64,000 bases of DNA from Volvariella volvacea V23. Its lineage: Eukaryota; Basidiomycota; Agaricomycetes; Agaricales; Pluteaceae. The translations under genes were made by a program, and so were the position numbers. The notes beneath the pieces are model-generated. The model saw nothing but the letters and a program-made list of their open reading frames with translations, searched no databases and was not told the origin of the DNA. Positions 1 to 11,535 of this stretch are shown piece by piece. How positions within the stretch are numbered: position 1 is the stretch's first letter; each line of letters opens with the position of its first letter. The DNA lies in assembly GCA_000349905.1 (NCBI GenBank), contig KB722737.1:1937359-2001358 (forward strand), in the 5' to 3' direction.

Positions 1-868
1 CCCCCAGGGTGGGATAAGCGCAAGCGGAAGTCGGATTGGGATGCAGATCCCAGCCTTAAAGGGTCCGGCCATACATAACTTCATCCTAGGATTGCTGATC
101 TAATCTACGATCAGGAAATCCATTCCCATCCAAGGAACCAATCTTGTGCTTGATACTCCTGAGATGCTCGAAGCTTGGCTTGCAGAGCGAAAAAGGCGCT
201 GGCCATCCAAAGTGCGTGTGGAGGAAAAACAAAGAAAGCTCAATGAAGCCGTTGCGCGCGGTCAAATTATCCCAGTGAACTCATCTTTCCGTGAACGCAA
301 AAGGCGGCGGTTGATGGAGCAAGCTAACAATTCTGCTTACTTTCAAGCCAGACACAAGCTTAGCAATGTACCACGCATTGTTCATCCACTACCCAGAAAT
401 CCTTCGGTACACGAGGCGGCTTCATCATCTCAACCGATACGCGACCAGGTCGAGAAACTTGAAACGTGCAGTGCTGATGAAGACGAAGACAGTGCACCAG
501 AAGTTGTTTCCTCAAAAGATCCTAGATCGTCAATGCAGGAGACACAGGCCGCGACGAAAGGGCTTATGCCCACAGTATTGCCCACTGCAATGGGGTCACG
601 CCATAAACAGCCAATGAAACCCCTTCGAAATCCATTCGACTCACGGCCTCCGTTATTGCGTAGCGTGAGTCCAGCTGTTGTGTCGTTTTATCCTTTATTC
701 ACGATTATACAGTTATTGCTGCCTGAGATACGCGTTACAATTTCCAATTTGTCTCAAGCCATTAGATTTTTAGTTGATAACAACTTCTTGGAGAATGTGG
801 AATTAACACCAGGTGAGACAGAGAGAAGATTGATAGAGGAGGTATCCCCAATAGAATACACCCTGTAA
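1..868 (+). CDS. NUFIP1-like box C/D snoRNP assembly factor, C-terminal part (5' partial)
   Basis: The 5' end lies outside the window. An exon 1-62 (rich in Lys/Arg, with WDKRKRKSDW) joins in frame to an exon from 115 after an intron 63-114. The second exon carries the conserved NUFIP1 signature, VLDTPEMLEAWLAERKRRWP, followed by a basic helix with RERKRRR. A second intron near 680-720 joins PPLLRS to LLLPEIR, and the protein ends with a conserved-looking tail (SNLSQAIRFLVDNNFL) before TAA at 866. In this family (yeast Rsa1, human NUFIP1) the domain binds Snu13/15.5K and bridges R2TP/Hsp90 to box C/D snoRNP assembly in the nucleus. The family call rests on the NUFIP motif; the tail after it is divergent. 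The gene converges on the metalloprotease gene with only 57 bp between stop codons, so their 3' UTRs probably overlap. Confidence 0.75.
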
Positions 869-925
869 TAAGGGAGAAAATGGGAAATCTGAGTTGGGAC
901 ATTATGTATCAATCTCTACTATCGA

Positions 926-3900
926 TTATAGTTTTGCGTGCTCTACATCACTCGAGCCCTCATCCTCATCCTCGCCCTCGGATCCTTCCTCAAACTCGCT
1001 TGGGTCAACTTCTAATAACCGGTTCTCCACCTCAAATCCAACAACATTCAGGCTTGTTGCTATCTTTTCGGCCTTATTGGGTGCAGTGACGACAATGGCT
1101 ACCGACGACTGTGCATCAAATAACGGCAAAAAGTGCTTGCGCAAACAAGCCAAGACATCCGCTTTTGAAACACGCTGGAACTTGTCCAATAGCGCAACTT
1201 GATAATCCAACGGCACTCCCTTCAATGCTTGATTTTCGAAGGAGACGAGGGCCTGTATAATGCGTTAGATGCATGTCATAATCACACGTAGAAGGAGCTA
1301 ACAGCTTTTCCTGCAGTGGCAACGTTCTTGGCAATGCGGTACACGATACTGCTCTTTGCAGCATCTAGAGTAGTCTCCTCTAGTTCAACCTGGAGCAACC
1401 CATCAGTCTGAGATATAAAAAGAGCAGAGGCACTCACAGAGCCATCAACAAGACCTTTTATAACGCTCGCACCCTCTTCAAAGGCTTTTATACTATTGGA
1501 ACTCTAAAGCTAGAATTGGTTATCACTTCGATGACCATTCCAATAAGTTACTTACCCTGTACAGAGAGAAGCCTAGATGACCAGCTTCAATATCAAGCGA
1601 TACGTATGCACCATATGCGAGACCGGAACCACGAATGTAACGCTATGAAACAGATGAGATTCACTAAAGGAATATCGGTCATTCACATACCCAGAGGTAA
1701 CCCTCAGTAGCGTTGAGGATCTCCGCCGTGACCCGAAGAACTGGGTATTCGGGGTGGTTAAAGCCGTGAATGGATTTGGTAGTATGCGTCACGAATGAGC
1801 TTTCAATTGTGGGGAGGCTCATGACAAGCGCTTTCTTGGTTGGATTAGATCCTAATTCACTTAGCGTATGTGCCGCAAGAGGCACACGACCAAGTGGAAC
1901 ATCCTTTTGACGAGAAGGTTAATACAAGTCGATGAAGAAATGTGTATGTCAGACACTGACAGGGAGAGCCTTTTCGAAGTATTTCTTCCAGGTACTACGA
2001 GGATTGAGAAGTTGTAGTACATTGCCTGTTACAGAGAAGCGAGCTCCAGAAGGGATGGTCACTGTAAATTTTGTGAGCATAATAGACGATATTGGGTATT
2101 TGCCCCACACTAACAGTGCCTTCTAATTTCCTCAAAATCACGTATGACTGATTCAGGATCTTCTTGCAGTTGAGCGAGGAGTTTGGGAATGAAGTCTACT
2201 TGAGGAAGTACAGCGCTAGCACGTGAGGTTGATTGCTCGTTGTACAAAATTTCGTAACTGAGCGATGATAAAACGTTGTTGCCATCCCGTTTCAGTTCTG
2301 GCAAGGATTGCTGGACTTTGGCAGCGACAACAGCCAGTCTACACCGGATGTGAGGATTGAGTAATTCGTAGCCAATGCTAAACCTACCGATCCTTGGTGA
2401 ACTCTGAATTGTATAGAAGATCATGGAGCCATCGCACAGCAGTTTCGTACTGCGCCTTCTCGGTCTTGATGCTAATGCGAAGCAACTCGGAGAAGTTGCC
2501 TGATAAGCCCAAGTTGGCATCGTAGGAAACGGTGTCATTGTCCAAACGATTGACCACTTCTTCGTGTGTTAGCCGTTCACCGGTGCTGGTAGTGATAGGT
2601 AGTGAGAAAACAGAGCCCAAATAGGTTGTTATGTACCTGTGGGTACAGTTGTCAGCATTTTCACATTGGGTTAATATGATCCTTACGGCCGAAGTCTGGT
2701 GGGTAGATTCTCCAAGGAAAGGAAGGCATGAACAGAGACGAAATCAGACTGTGTCGAGATTTAGGACGTAAACTGGATGGGAAAAGAGACATTGGCGTAC
2801 CTCAACGTGGTCATACTGAACAAAAAACGGCAAAGCTGCTCCATCAGCCTCCAAATGACGAGAAAGCCTTTCAGAATTCGAGTGACGCCCTCTGCTTGCT
2901 CCTTGTTCTTGAACACTGTCAACGGGTATCCACGAGATGCTTTTAACATCTGGAACGGGGAAGGCGGTAAGGATTTCCGTTGGGATGGGCTTAGCGTGTT
3001 CCGCTTTCGCTACTTCCAAGATTTCACCGGCCTTCTTCAGGCCATTAGGGCCAAGTCTCTCAACTTGTTGTGTGATGCGTTGTTGTTCATCCTTGTCAAT
3101 CTTGTCTGCAAGAGCTGCAGATGGTTTCCCAGCAATGACAACGGATGGCGGGTCAATGAAGTAACTGAGAATGTGTTCAGCTATTTGAATTCATTATTGA
3201 AATATTGACCCACCGTTGGAGGAGATGAGTCCATTGTTCGTTCGACCAACCACGAAGTATTGGGTAGAGATTGACCTCGTCCAAAGCGCGTTGAAGATCA
3301 GACCCATCTTCAGCGCCATATAAGAAGTCTGCAATAATAGCACCAGAAAATGTATCCCCTTTCGACGACTCGAGTTTGCTTCGGAGCTACATCTACACTT
3401 TAGTTGAAGGGGAGACGGTCTACTTAGTGACAAACCTGTCGTTCATCTCGGTCAATGACCATTCGCATCCGTGTCATATCAAATCCTTCTTGAGCAATAC
3501 GTTGAAAACTGGCCTTCAGCTTTTGAGGGAAAGCATCAAGGTGTTCTGTGGGAACGGATCCCACATACACAGGGAGATCTATGTAGGTCGCCCGGATGGT
3601 TTCATCAAAATAAATGTAGGTGCTGATGAAGTTGTTGAGCTCGACAGAACACACATATAAATGTAACTTGTGTACCAAAGTGGCGATTCTATTTCAACGT
3701 ATTCTTTGTTCAGTGGTGCAGCAGCGGATGAAGTCATATAAGTGCCCAAGAGTTCCAGTGCCTAGCATACTTGATTAAAGGACAATTACAAACAGAAAAC
3801 AGACTTACCTTGCGCTCTAGGAATTGGGTTGGGGCGGGACCGATGAAGTTGATAATGAGTTCTCCTTGGCCTAGGGACTCAGTTAGTAGGTCCCAATTTA

Positions 3901-5145
3901 TGTGAAGGGAATTCACCGCATACTTTCATCCTTCTCTGGGAATTCTACATCACGTTTCACGGACTTCTGCAGTGGTGTGCGACCTGCACTTGGTGTCTCC
4001 AAAAAGGGCCTTTTCCACCCGGAGGGTTTTGGACCTGCGTTGTATCCGTGCGCAATTATCCTCGACTCTACTTGGTTTTGCACGACTGATAACAACGATT
4101 CCGTCCCGCTCGATAGTCTTCCGCCAACAATCAATGATAGATTATGTGGCACATAATATGTGCGGTGGTACTGCCTTACTGTCTAGAGCTGAGTATATGT
4201 CCTGTATGTGCAATCGTAACTCACTCTGATCTGCGGTCAAGACGCGCAGAGCCTCCATAAGACCTCCCGTTTCACTTCTATATGCACTTCCTGGCGGATA
4301 TACTGTCCTTCCAAGTCTAGCGCAAGTTCAGCGACATATATGGTGCATACGGAGAAGTTAATTCACTCAAGAGCCATTAAGTCGCCAGAGGTATTCTCTC
4401 TTCCCTGCATCTCGCTGTACACCACTCCGGAATCTTCACCTTTGGAATTGATATGGTGAACCTGTTTAAAAGTCAAACCAATTGGGAAACGGAGATCAAA
4501 GGTGCAGACCTCTGTAATGAATCTAGGTCCTCACGACATGATTTCCTGGAACCCTGCAGACATACACAATTGCACTTACCCTGCATCTGTAATGGTAGGA
4601 TATAGGATGTGATCGACATATATGGGTAACAGTTGCAAGAGGCCTTGTTCACCGGCGGTAGAGATAGTATATGCTGTGTGGTCCGTGTCTGTCCACGCAT
4701 TGGTGCCATTTGAGAATCCTCGGTTAGCAAGCAGATCGAGTACACCCTTGTGCGGATATTTTTCCGATCCCATGAAAACCAAGCTATCTCCAGTTAGATT
4801 GCATTGGTATGAAGGAAGTGAGTAGCGTACTGCTCCAATGTATGCGGGCAGCCCGAATCATTAAAAACTGAGGGAAAACACTAAGCATAGGCAATGAAAT
4901 GAGGGATCAGTGACTCACTCTCTGTTGCAACCACGAAGTAACCATTCACAATGGGCGCTAGAGATGATCAATGATCAAGATGCCGTTCCAGGTTGAAAGC
5001 GAAGCTGTGTACCTTGGTAGTCTAGGTGTACAACACTCAAGCCAGTCACGCGACTCCTCCACTTGCTAACCGTAATATTCGTGCGGTCTAATACGACCTT
5101 CTTGACGAGGTCAAAGTTGCCAAACTTGTCAGGTTGATTGGCCAT
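926..5145 (-). CDS. M16C family zinc metalloprotease (Sdd3/YOL098C, C05D11.1 type)
   Basis: Large gene of many short exons. The N-terminus MANQPDKFGNFDLVKK at 5145 runs into ITVSKWRSRVTGLSVVHLDY, then APIVNGYFVVATE, then the inverted zinc motif HTLEH. HTLEH (about residues 66-70) is split by an intron: HTLE plus part of His end one exon near 4830 and LVFMGSEKYPHKG starts the next near 4780. Downstream blocks FSNGTNAWTDTDHTAY, GLLQLLPIYVDHILYPT, VHHINSKGEDSGVVYSEMQG and YRSETGGLMEALRVLT match the family in order. The C-terminus is acidic (EFEEGSEGEDEDEG). Such enzymes are two-fold repeated, clamshell peptidases that degrade peptides. The start at 5145 fits the usual family N-terminus. An in-frame ATG at 5319 would add 58 Arg-rich residues that could be a mitochondrial presequence. 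The gene is divergent from the nuclease gene at 5451. Confidence 0.85.
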
Positions 5146-5450
5146 GGGGTTCGCTGTGGTAGTAGAGTGAAGAGATCCGTATTTCCTATTGAGGAAATCA
5201 CGAATGAAGTGGTGATGTGCGGACCGAGGCGTCGACCGTAACAGAGGAACTGGACAAGGAGACTGGGCAGACCGGCCAGCGAGCAAAGAACGTCGAGGAC
5301 ATAAGCGAAGAGAAAGCATATAGAACGGCCACGACGTCCCCAGTCAACTGGAACCACCAACAGACTCGGTGAGTGAGAGAGGTGAAGCTTCTTCCACCTT
5401 AACCCTGACCTCATCCTATGCATTACCTAAGCACTGCTGGCCACCATCCT

Positions 5451-7177
5451 ATGTCATGGTCCCAACCCATTGCTCGTTCCTTCTTCTCGACAATGGTCAA
5501 AAAATCCTATCAGCTCACCCCAGAACAGATCGCTCTTTCAGAGGCTCGCAAAGCTCAGAAACTTCTCAAGGCAGGTCAGGCCCAGGACCCTGTGCCTCAG
5601 GTTGAGCTCCCAAACAGGCCTTGGATACACTTTCCTTCTGTTGCCAGAAATGAGCATAGATCCGTAAAGATATTGACCTGGAATGTTCGTATCAACGCCC
5701 TTCATCAAGCCTAGCTTGTCTATTCATGATAGTTCCTTAAAGCTCCTTGCACAGTGTCTCGTCAGTACGTCGTTTGCTCGCACTTAAGCGCATGCGTCGG
5801 CTACAATACACTTGAAGGGCGTGAATTGTTTCCTACTAGTGATTGCCTGAAGATAGGACAACGCGAGCCCATGCTGCATCGAGAATTGCTAATGCATGGG
5901 GCAGACATACTTTGCCTTCAGGTATGCCACGACTCAAGATCCTTGAGACTAGTTTCTCATACCTCTTAAGGAGGTGGATCGTACCGACAAGCTTATTCCT
6001 GTGCTGGAAAACGCAGGCTATTTGACACGGTATGCGAGTGGACCAGGGAAAAAGCATGGCTTGTTACTCGCCTGGAAGAGGGATAGATACACAGAGAGAC
6101 AGCACGCTGTGATTTATTACGATGACGCGGAAACCCGGACAATCGGAGGCGATACTTTTAGACAAGGAAAGACGTTTAAGACGAGGAACATTGGGCTAAT
6201 CAGCTCACTGGTGCCCAGTTCGAACACAGGAGATACCTTCGTCCTAGCAACCACTCACCTATTCTGGCATCCCAAGTAATCCTCATTCCTTCGTGCTTTT
6301 AAACCTGAAACTGTCAATGGGAACTAATGCGTTTTGGCCCACAGATACACATATGAGAGAATTCGGTTGGTCGAACTTCTTGGCAACAAAGCGAAGGCTG
6401 ACTTCGGATTAGACAGGTCAGCATCCTGCTCCGGGAAGTAATCAAATTCCAGTCTGAGCATGGCCTCGACCAAAGTCCTGCATTCCTTTGCGGTGGTGAG
6501 CTACTTCTTCCACCGCCTATAGGCCATCGCTAATCTACCCAATTAGATTTCAACTTCCCACCAGATGACCCGGCATATTCCCTGCTGGTCGGGGAGGAAT
6601 TATTGCCCACACAGCTGGATGGCCTAAATGCATCATATGTCATTCATGCCTCGGTTGATCCCACTGTTCCTGCGCATGCTCGAGTGGCTGGCGATGACGA
6701 AGAATCCACTGACCCCGACAAGACTAAAACTAGTGCAAGACCTGCAACTCCTGAGGATGGGCTTCTCTCCATCGAGGAACTTCAAGATGTCTTCCGAGCT
6801 CTTCCCCGGTTACTCAGCGCTTACGACGAAGGTCTTGGCAGGAACGTCGGCAATGCACCAAAACTCGATGTGTTCCATGAGAGAGGATCACTTCCAAAAG
6901 GTCGCCGGGGTTCATTTGAGCCCGCCTATTCAAGTTACACGTACTGGTGGCAGAGTATGATAGGTGCCATTGTTATGTAATTTCCATGGCGGCTTTGTTA
7001 ACAACATGCCCAGATTACCTTTTCATCCTGAGCTCATCAAGGTCATCACCCCAAGTTACAGGACTTCTCACACCACACAAAACTTCCGATCTCACACCTG
7101 GCATTCCTCGCCAAAAGGTATGCGGAAGCGATCATATCGCTCTTGGGGCAGAAGTCTGTTGGGCGGCAATGCATTAA
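5451..7177 (+). CDS. NGL/CCR4-type endonuclease-exonuclease-phosphatase family RNase
   Basis: The conserved metal-dependent nuclease motifs appear in order once short introns are removed: ILTWN joined to LLAQCLVR (intron about 5691-5733), ELFPTSDCLKIGQREPML, DILCLQ joined to EVDR with the catalytic Glu (intron about 5922-5970), FVLATTHLFWHP, LCGDFNFPPDDP (intron inside the GDFN codons at 6493), IDYLF, and a final CGSDHIALGAE holding the catalytic Asp-His pair. Yeast Ngl2 trims the 3' end of 5.8S rRNA; Ngl1/Ngl3 are relatives, so a role in RNA 3' trimming or deadenylation is inferred. Starts at 5418, 5451 and 5493 share one frame; the 5493 ATG has a good A at -3. The leading SWSQPIARSFFS could be a short mitochondrial signal. 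The gene converges on the RhoGEF gene; 7178-7411 is 3' UTR on both sides. Confidence 0.85.
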
Positions 7178-7411
7178 GTAGGCTCTAGAGACAGTTATTC
7201 CATGACGTAAACCGAGTTACGGACGGAACTTTAGAAAGCAGACTAAGTAGCGACTTAGAGTATATAGCATCAACGTAAGTAATGGGAGGATCGCAAGGAG
7301 TGAATAATAAAAAGAGGGTATTTGCCGTAGTGTTGTCCGTATAAGATGATCAGTACCGATGACCTCCATGTCTATGATGTGTTATGTACAGATTGAAGCT
7401 GAACCCAGCCA

Positions 7412-10400
7412 TTACCTCGACCTGTCAGACCCGGCAAGCAGACTATCAAACAAACCACCAGCAGAGGTTTCGTTACGCAGTTGGATCATGTAAATAATAC
7501 CTGTCCTTGACCCATTGTCACTCAACTCGATGGCAACACCCGTTTTCCCAACTCGTTCTACGCCATCAGTTAACACAATAGTCGATATGAGCACCGATTT
7601 GTCTTTCTCGGATTCCACGACGAGCTGCTTAATGTTCGTTGGGTCCTGACGATACAGTTTGAGTTTGGCCGAACCAAGGGATTTCCATTGAGCATGTTGC
7701 TGCTGTAGGAATACCTTGCACTTCATCTGAGCCGAGATGGTTGAAGTGACAGGGCCAAGGTCCATTCTTGTTTCCGCAACAGGTGAGTTGGGTGGACTTG
7801 GTTCATCAAAGGAGGGTTCGGCCATCGACAGAGCTCTGTTATTGAATGCTGCTGATGGGAGGAGCGGTCGGGGTTGAGGAGCGTGTAAAGAACCCAGGGA
7901 ATTGGTTCGGGGAAGTCCTGGGTGTGCAGCTGGAAGTGGTGGTGGTGGAGGTAAAGGTGCCCCGGACTGGTCATGTTGAGAAGCTAGTGACCTAGTAGAA
8001 GGCATTTTCCTTACCCCTTGTTGGAAACCCGGCTCAGATGGAGGTCGCGGGGGCAGTCCACCAGGAGGAACTGCGCCAGGCGGTAAGGCATACTGGGGTT
8101 GTCTGGGAGGTGACATTGGCTGCATATGGGGTGGAGGAAGAGGTGGTTGGTTATATATAGGACTAGGCCCTGACGCTTGTGGCCCAGGACCAAAAGTATT
8201 AGGCGGATAGCCGGGTGTGGGCCTATTCGGCTCACCATTACTACCAAAACTCGTCCGAGCCGGAGGGATGACTTGGCCAGGGACAATACCAGGGGCCGGA
8301 GGATAGGATGTTTGAGGATATGGATGTGAAGGGAGACTTGAACCACGCGTAGGGAGAGGGGCACCGTGGATAGCTGGTGACCGTTGGGCACCGGGATGTA
8401 CTTGGGCCTCGGGAGACAATGCAAGCCGAGAGAGCCCTTCGTTTATGTGGGCCTCTGCTGCTGGAGACTGGTAACGCGCGATTGAGGCGGTAGCCGAGTC
8501 GTGACGTTGAAGTGGTGCCGAAGGTAGGGAAGGTTCTTCGAGTGAGGGTGCTCGGATGGGTGGTCCTGAGGGGAGAGGGGTGGACGCAGTGGGTTGGATA
8601 AAGCTTGGAAGTGGTGGCAAGGGTGGGGGTGGTTGTTTGGAAGGCGGTGGAACTAGACATTCACGTTAACGATATAAAATGGATGAGGCAAGGGCGATAC
8701 AGACGAGAGGTGGCAAATTCAATGCAATCTTTGAACTCTGGCATCATGAAGTCCCTAGTCTGGCGAGAGTCCGCTTCCAGCACAATTAACTCTTTTTTCA
8801 TGATAGCAATTTGCAAGCGATTATCTACAAGACGATATTCATTAGCGGGAAACTCGTGAGAATTACTCCCTTACCTTGGCCATCTACTTCAGAAACACGC
8901 AAGACTTTGCCAGATAATGGAGGATAGCACAACCACATGTCAGCCCCATCTCCCGCATGCTGTGCTTGATCCTCCGGCGTCATTCTCTCGCAAATCAGGA
9001 ATAAATCAGAGAGAAGGAATATATGTCCTTGTCTGTGTATAACCTCGACTCCTGTCGAGCGAGGCGTGAATCGGATAACTACATCCAAAGAGAGCCGTAT
9101 TTCGCGGGTGAAGGACAACGAAGGTGGAGCCATTTGCAACCGAACGACCTGGGGAAACGATGGATTCAGGCTGGGCCTTTCCAACGAGCATTTGTCCTAC
9201 CTTTGAAGCCATTGTAAAAATATCTAACGTCCTATCCGTGCAGAGTCGCTTCTCTAAATGAGTAATTGGCATGGACAGCGTCGAAGTGGAGCCACGGTGA
9301 GGCTGGGGCACGACGGCAGGGCTCCCACTGGGAAATAACTCGTGTTAGGGGACGGTATTAGTCGAGTGATCACCACGTACCTGCCCGAGATGTTGGCGGC
9401 ACTTGCACGTGTGGATGATCCCTCGCTATTGAACGAGCCGCCAAAGCTATTCGTGCGGGAATCGCGTTGGATTGAGGGCAGGCCATGAGTTGGGGATCCA
9501 ATGGGAGTCTCATTGTCAGCGCGAGCAATATTGGGAGCAGGTGGGGTTCCAGCCCCAGCTTTGATGTCAGATCGACTTTCGATGGTGCTGAGCAAGCGAT
9601 TTAAAGTATCTACAGCGCCCACGAGCAACCGATGATCGCTTTTGCCTTCGGAAGTACTCTTCAATAATCGTCCGTACAGTTTTTTATAGTACTTGAGTCG
9701 TGTCTTGGGAAGTAGGAACAAAGCGTCGAGAGTCCACAAGCCTGATTCAGAACTGGGAGGGGGATTGGTGCTCGAAAAGGATGCCAAGACTGTGGCGAGC
9801 TTGGGATTGGACTGAACAGGCTCCCAGGTATCAAACCCAGAGCAGTACTTGTTGCAGTAGTTGGAATACGGCCCCTCCAGGTCGTCAATCTAAGAAAACT
9901 GGATGAGTGCTGCGGAGTTGTGGGTGGGGCAAGATGCACACCCAACGCATGAGGAGGTCACCAAGGGCTTTCGGAGAGGAGGGATTGGTGCCAATTTCCT
10001 TCAATTTCTTTGATTGGGTCAGGAGGGGGCTGCAGCAAGCCACTGGCGGGCGTGCTCACCGTGTTGAGACTGCGATTGGCCTTGTATACACCCTCGATGC
10101 TGCGAAACATGAAATCGAGATCCTGGGGAGGGAGATTGTAGCGCGACCATGCTGCGGCTACTTTCTGTGATTCAGAGAACGAGCGGAATGAGTGCACATC
10201 TGGCGCGTCGGGGCGGTGCTTACACGAATGACACCGGTCAGCTGGTCGACATAGACCCGCTCAGTCTCGATCAAGTCTATGAGGGGGTTGGACTTCTTGG
10301 GCCGCTGGTCTGGGTGGGAGGGGGAGGGGGAGAGGGGGGGTGGAGGGGGAGGGCGGGGAGAGGAGGGGCTGGTCGGGTGGGGGCAGAGAGTGCAAGTGGT

Positions 10401-10456
10401 CGCTTGCGGGAGGGAGAGTGTTGGAATAAGAAGTGTGCAAGGAAAGACCGTTCATG
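7412..10456 (-). CDS. Rho guanine nucleotide exchange factor (DH-PH, Pro-rich linker, C-terminal PH-like domain)
   Basis: Activates Rho-family GTPases at the membrane by exchanging GDP for GTP. The DH domain starts with NPLIDLIETERVYVDQLTG near 10290, continues with VAAAWSRYNLPPQDLDFMF and ends with LDALFLLPKTRLKYYKKLYG near 9700. A PH segment follows (HIFLLSDLFLICERM, MWLCYPPLSGKVLRV; about 8860-9060). A Pro/Ser-rich disordered linker of roughly 290 residues (8620-7740) leads to a C-terminal PH/EVH1-like fold (KCKVFLQQQHAQWKSLGSAK to the stop). The likely start MNGLSLHTSY at 10456 is in a different frame from the DH domain; the two are separated by the C-rich (G on +) tract 10310-10390, so an assembly indel or an unusual intron must lie there. 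Its substrate is unknown; Rac1 is encoded 18 kb away, which alone proves nothing. Confidence 0.8.
10310..10390. repeat. G-rich low-complexity tract
   Basis: Runs of 4-7 G on the + strand broken by single A or T. It encodes the Pro-rich N-terminus of the RhoGEF on the minus strand and coincides with an apparent frame change in that gene. Confidence 0.85.
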
Positions 10457-10540
10457 AACAGAGACAAATGGACAGGAAGGAATGAATCCACACCCAATAA
10501 CGACCTCACCCACCACGTGAACCCCTTACGCAATCCCCTT

Positions 10541-11391
10541 ATGTCATCCTCTCCCTCCATGTCCTTGCGCTACAACATACGCTGGGTCGAGCACACCTTC
10601 TCCTCCCCCGCCGCCGTCGACTCCCTCCTCGGCCCAGAACGAGACGCCGGCACCCTCTCCGACCCTGACTATCAGCGAGCCCGCCATTTCTTGCCTGGCC
10701 CCCACAAGTACTATGCCGTCCGTTCTCCTCGTCTCCCCCTGCCGCTCCGCTGACCTCTCCTCAGCTTATAGGTGGCGGCGTGGCTGCTCCCCTTGTCCTC
10801 GCTGCCCGGCGCCCCAGCTGGTCCAATGCCCGCGTCTATACCCTGCTGTCCGCGGCCTCGCTGACGGGCTTCATGGTTGGTCGCGCCCTTGCGCTGCACG
10901 CACACGTCAAGTTTGTGCGCTCCATCCAAGACCCCGCAGGCTTTTCTCGTGCACTCGAGAATGTACAGAACAACTCGGGCGTGTTCGTGCCACGTGGTCC
11001 CGAGATTGTTAGACAGTACAGCGAGAGTCCGCCCGAAGACCATGAACCGGCGCTAGGTGAGAGATGCTCGCCGAGCTGCTCCTTCTAAGGCGATTGATCG
11101 GCCTCCTTTCCAGATTCGTGGGTCACCCAGTCAGCGAAGCCAGACGCAAAAGAGGCCCCGCCAACGAAACAGTCCGCTTCTACCAGCAGATGGGAGGAAA
11201 TCCGCGCCGCTAACTCTCCCATAGCTAAGGATTCCTCGTGGGACAGGATTCGGCAGAACCACGAACGCGTGAATCTTCCTGCATCCCCATCCGATTCAGA
11301 CCCAAATACCCAAAGAAGACTGGAACAAGCAGAATTCGATGCCATGTTGGAAAGAGAACGAAACCGGCATGACCATGAAGAGCGTTTCTAA
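10541..11391 (+). CDS. conserved fungal membrane protein of unknown function
   Basis: Three exons. Exon 1 gives MSSSPSMSLRYNIRW and ends KYYA; the intron 10718-10764 joins in phase to LIGGGVAAPLVLAARR, a first hydrophobic helix. A second helix, VYTLLSAASLTGFMVGRAL, follows (about residues 80-98). A second intron at about 11058-11113 joins PAL to DSWVTQ. The rest is polar and probably unstructured, with SSWDRIRQNHERV and a Glu/Arg-rich end. Two helices near the N-terminus and a SSWDRIR-like tail recall OCIA-domain proteins of the mitochondrial inner membrane, but the resemblance is weak and no function is assigned. The start is either 10541 or 10559 (same frame). It is divergent from the RhoGEF gene (start 10456) with about 85 bp between, so they share a promoter. 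Confidence 0.65.
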
Positions 11392-11535
11392 ATCATAATC
11401 GAATTATTGTCCAACAGCTATTATGACTACTATATTACATGTATATACGCATGTCGCATATGAACACAAAACTTATCAATAACGACGGAACACGCAATAA
11501 ACAGCATTAGATCCTTAAAATCCCAATGGAAACAC

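Noticed and set aside
4975..5319. Upstream ATG at 5319 for the M16 protease
   Set aside because: It would add 58 Arg-rich residues not typical of the family; kept only as an alternative start because it could be a mitochondrial signal.
7412..8620. Separate 402-residue Pro-rich gene
   Set aside because: The frame joins by introns to the PH and DH exons upstream, and its C-terminal domain is the end of the RhoGEF.
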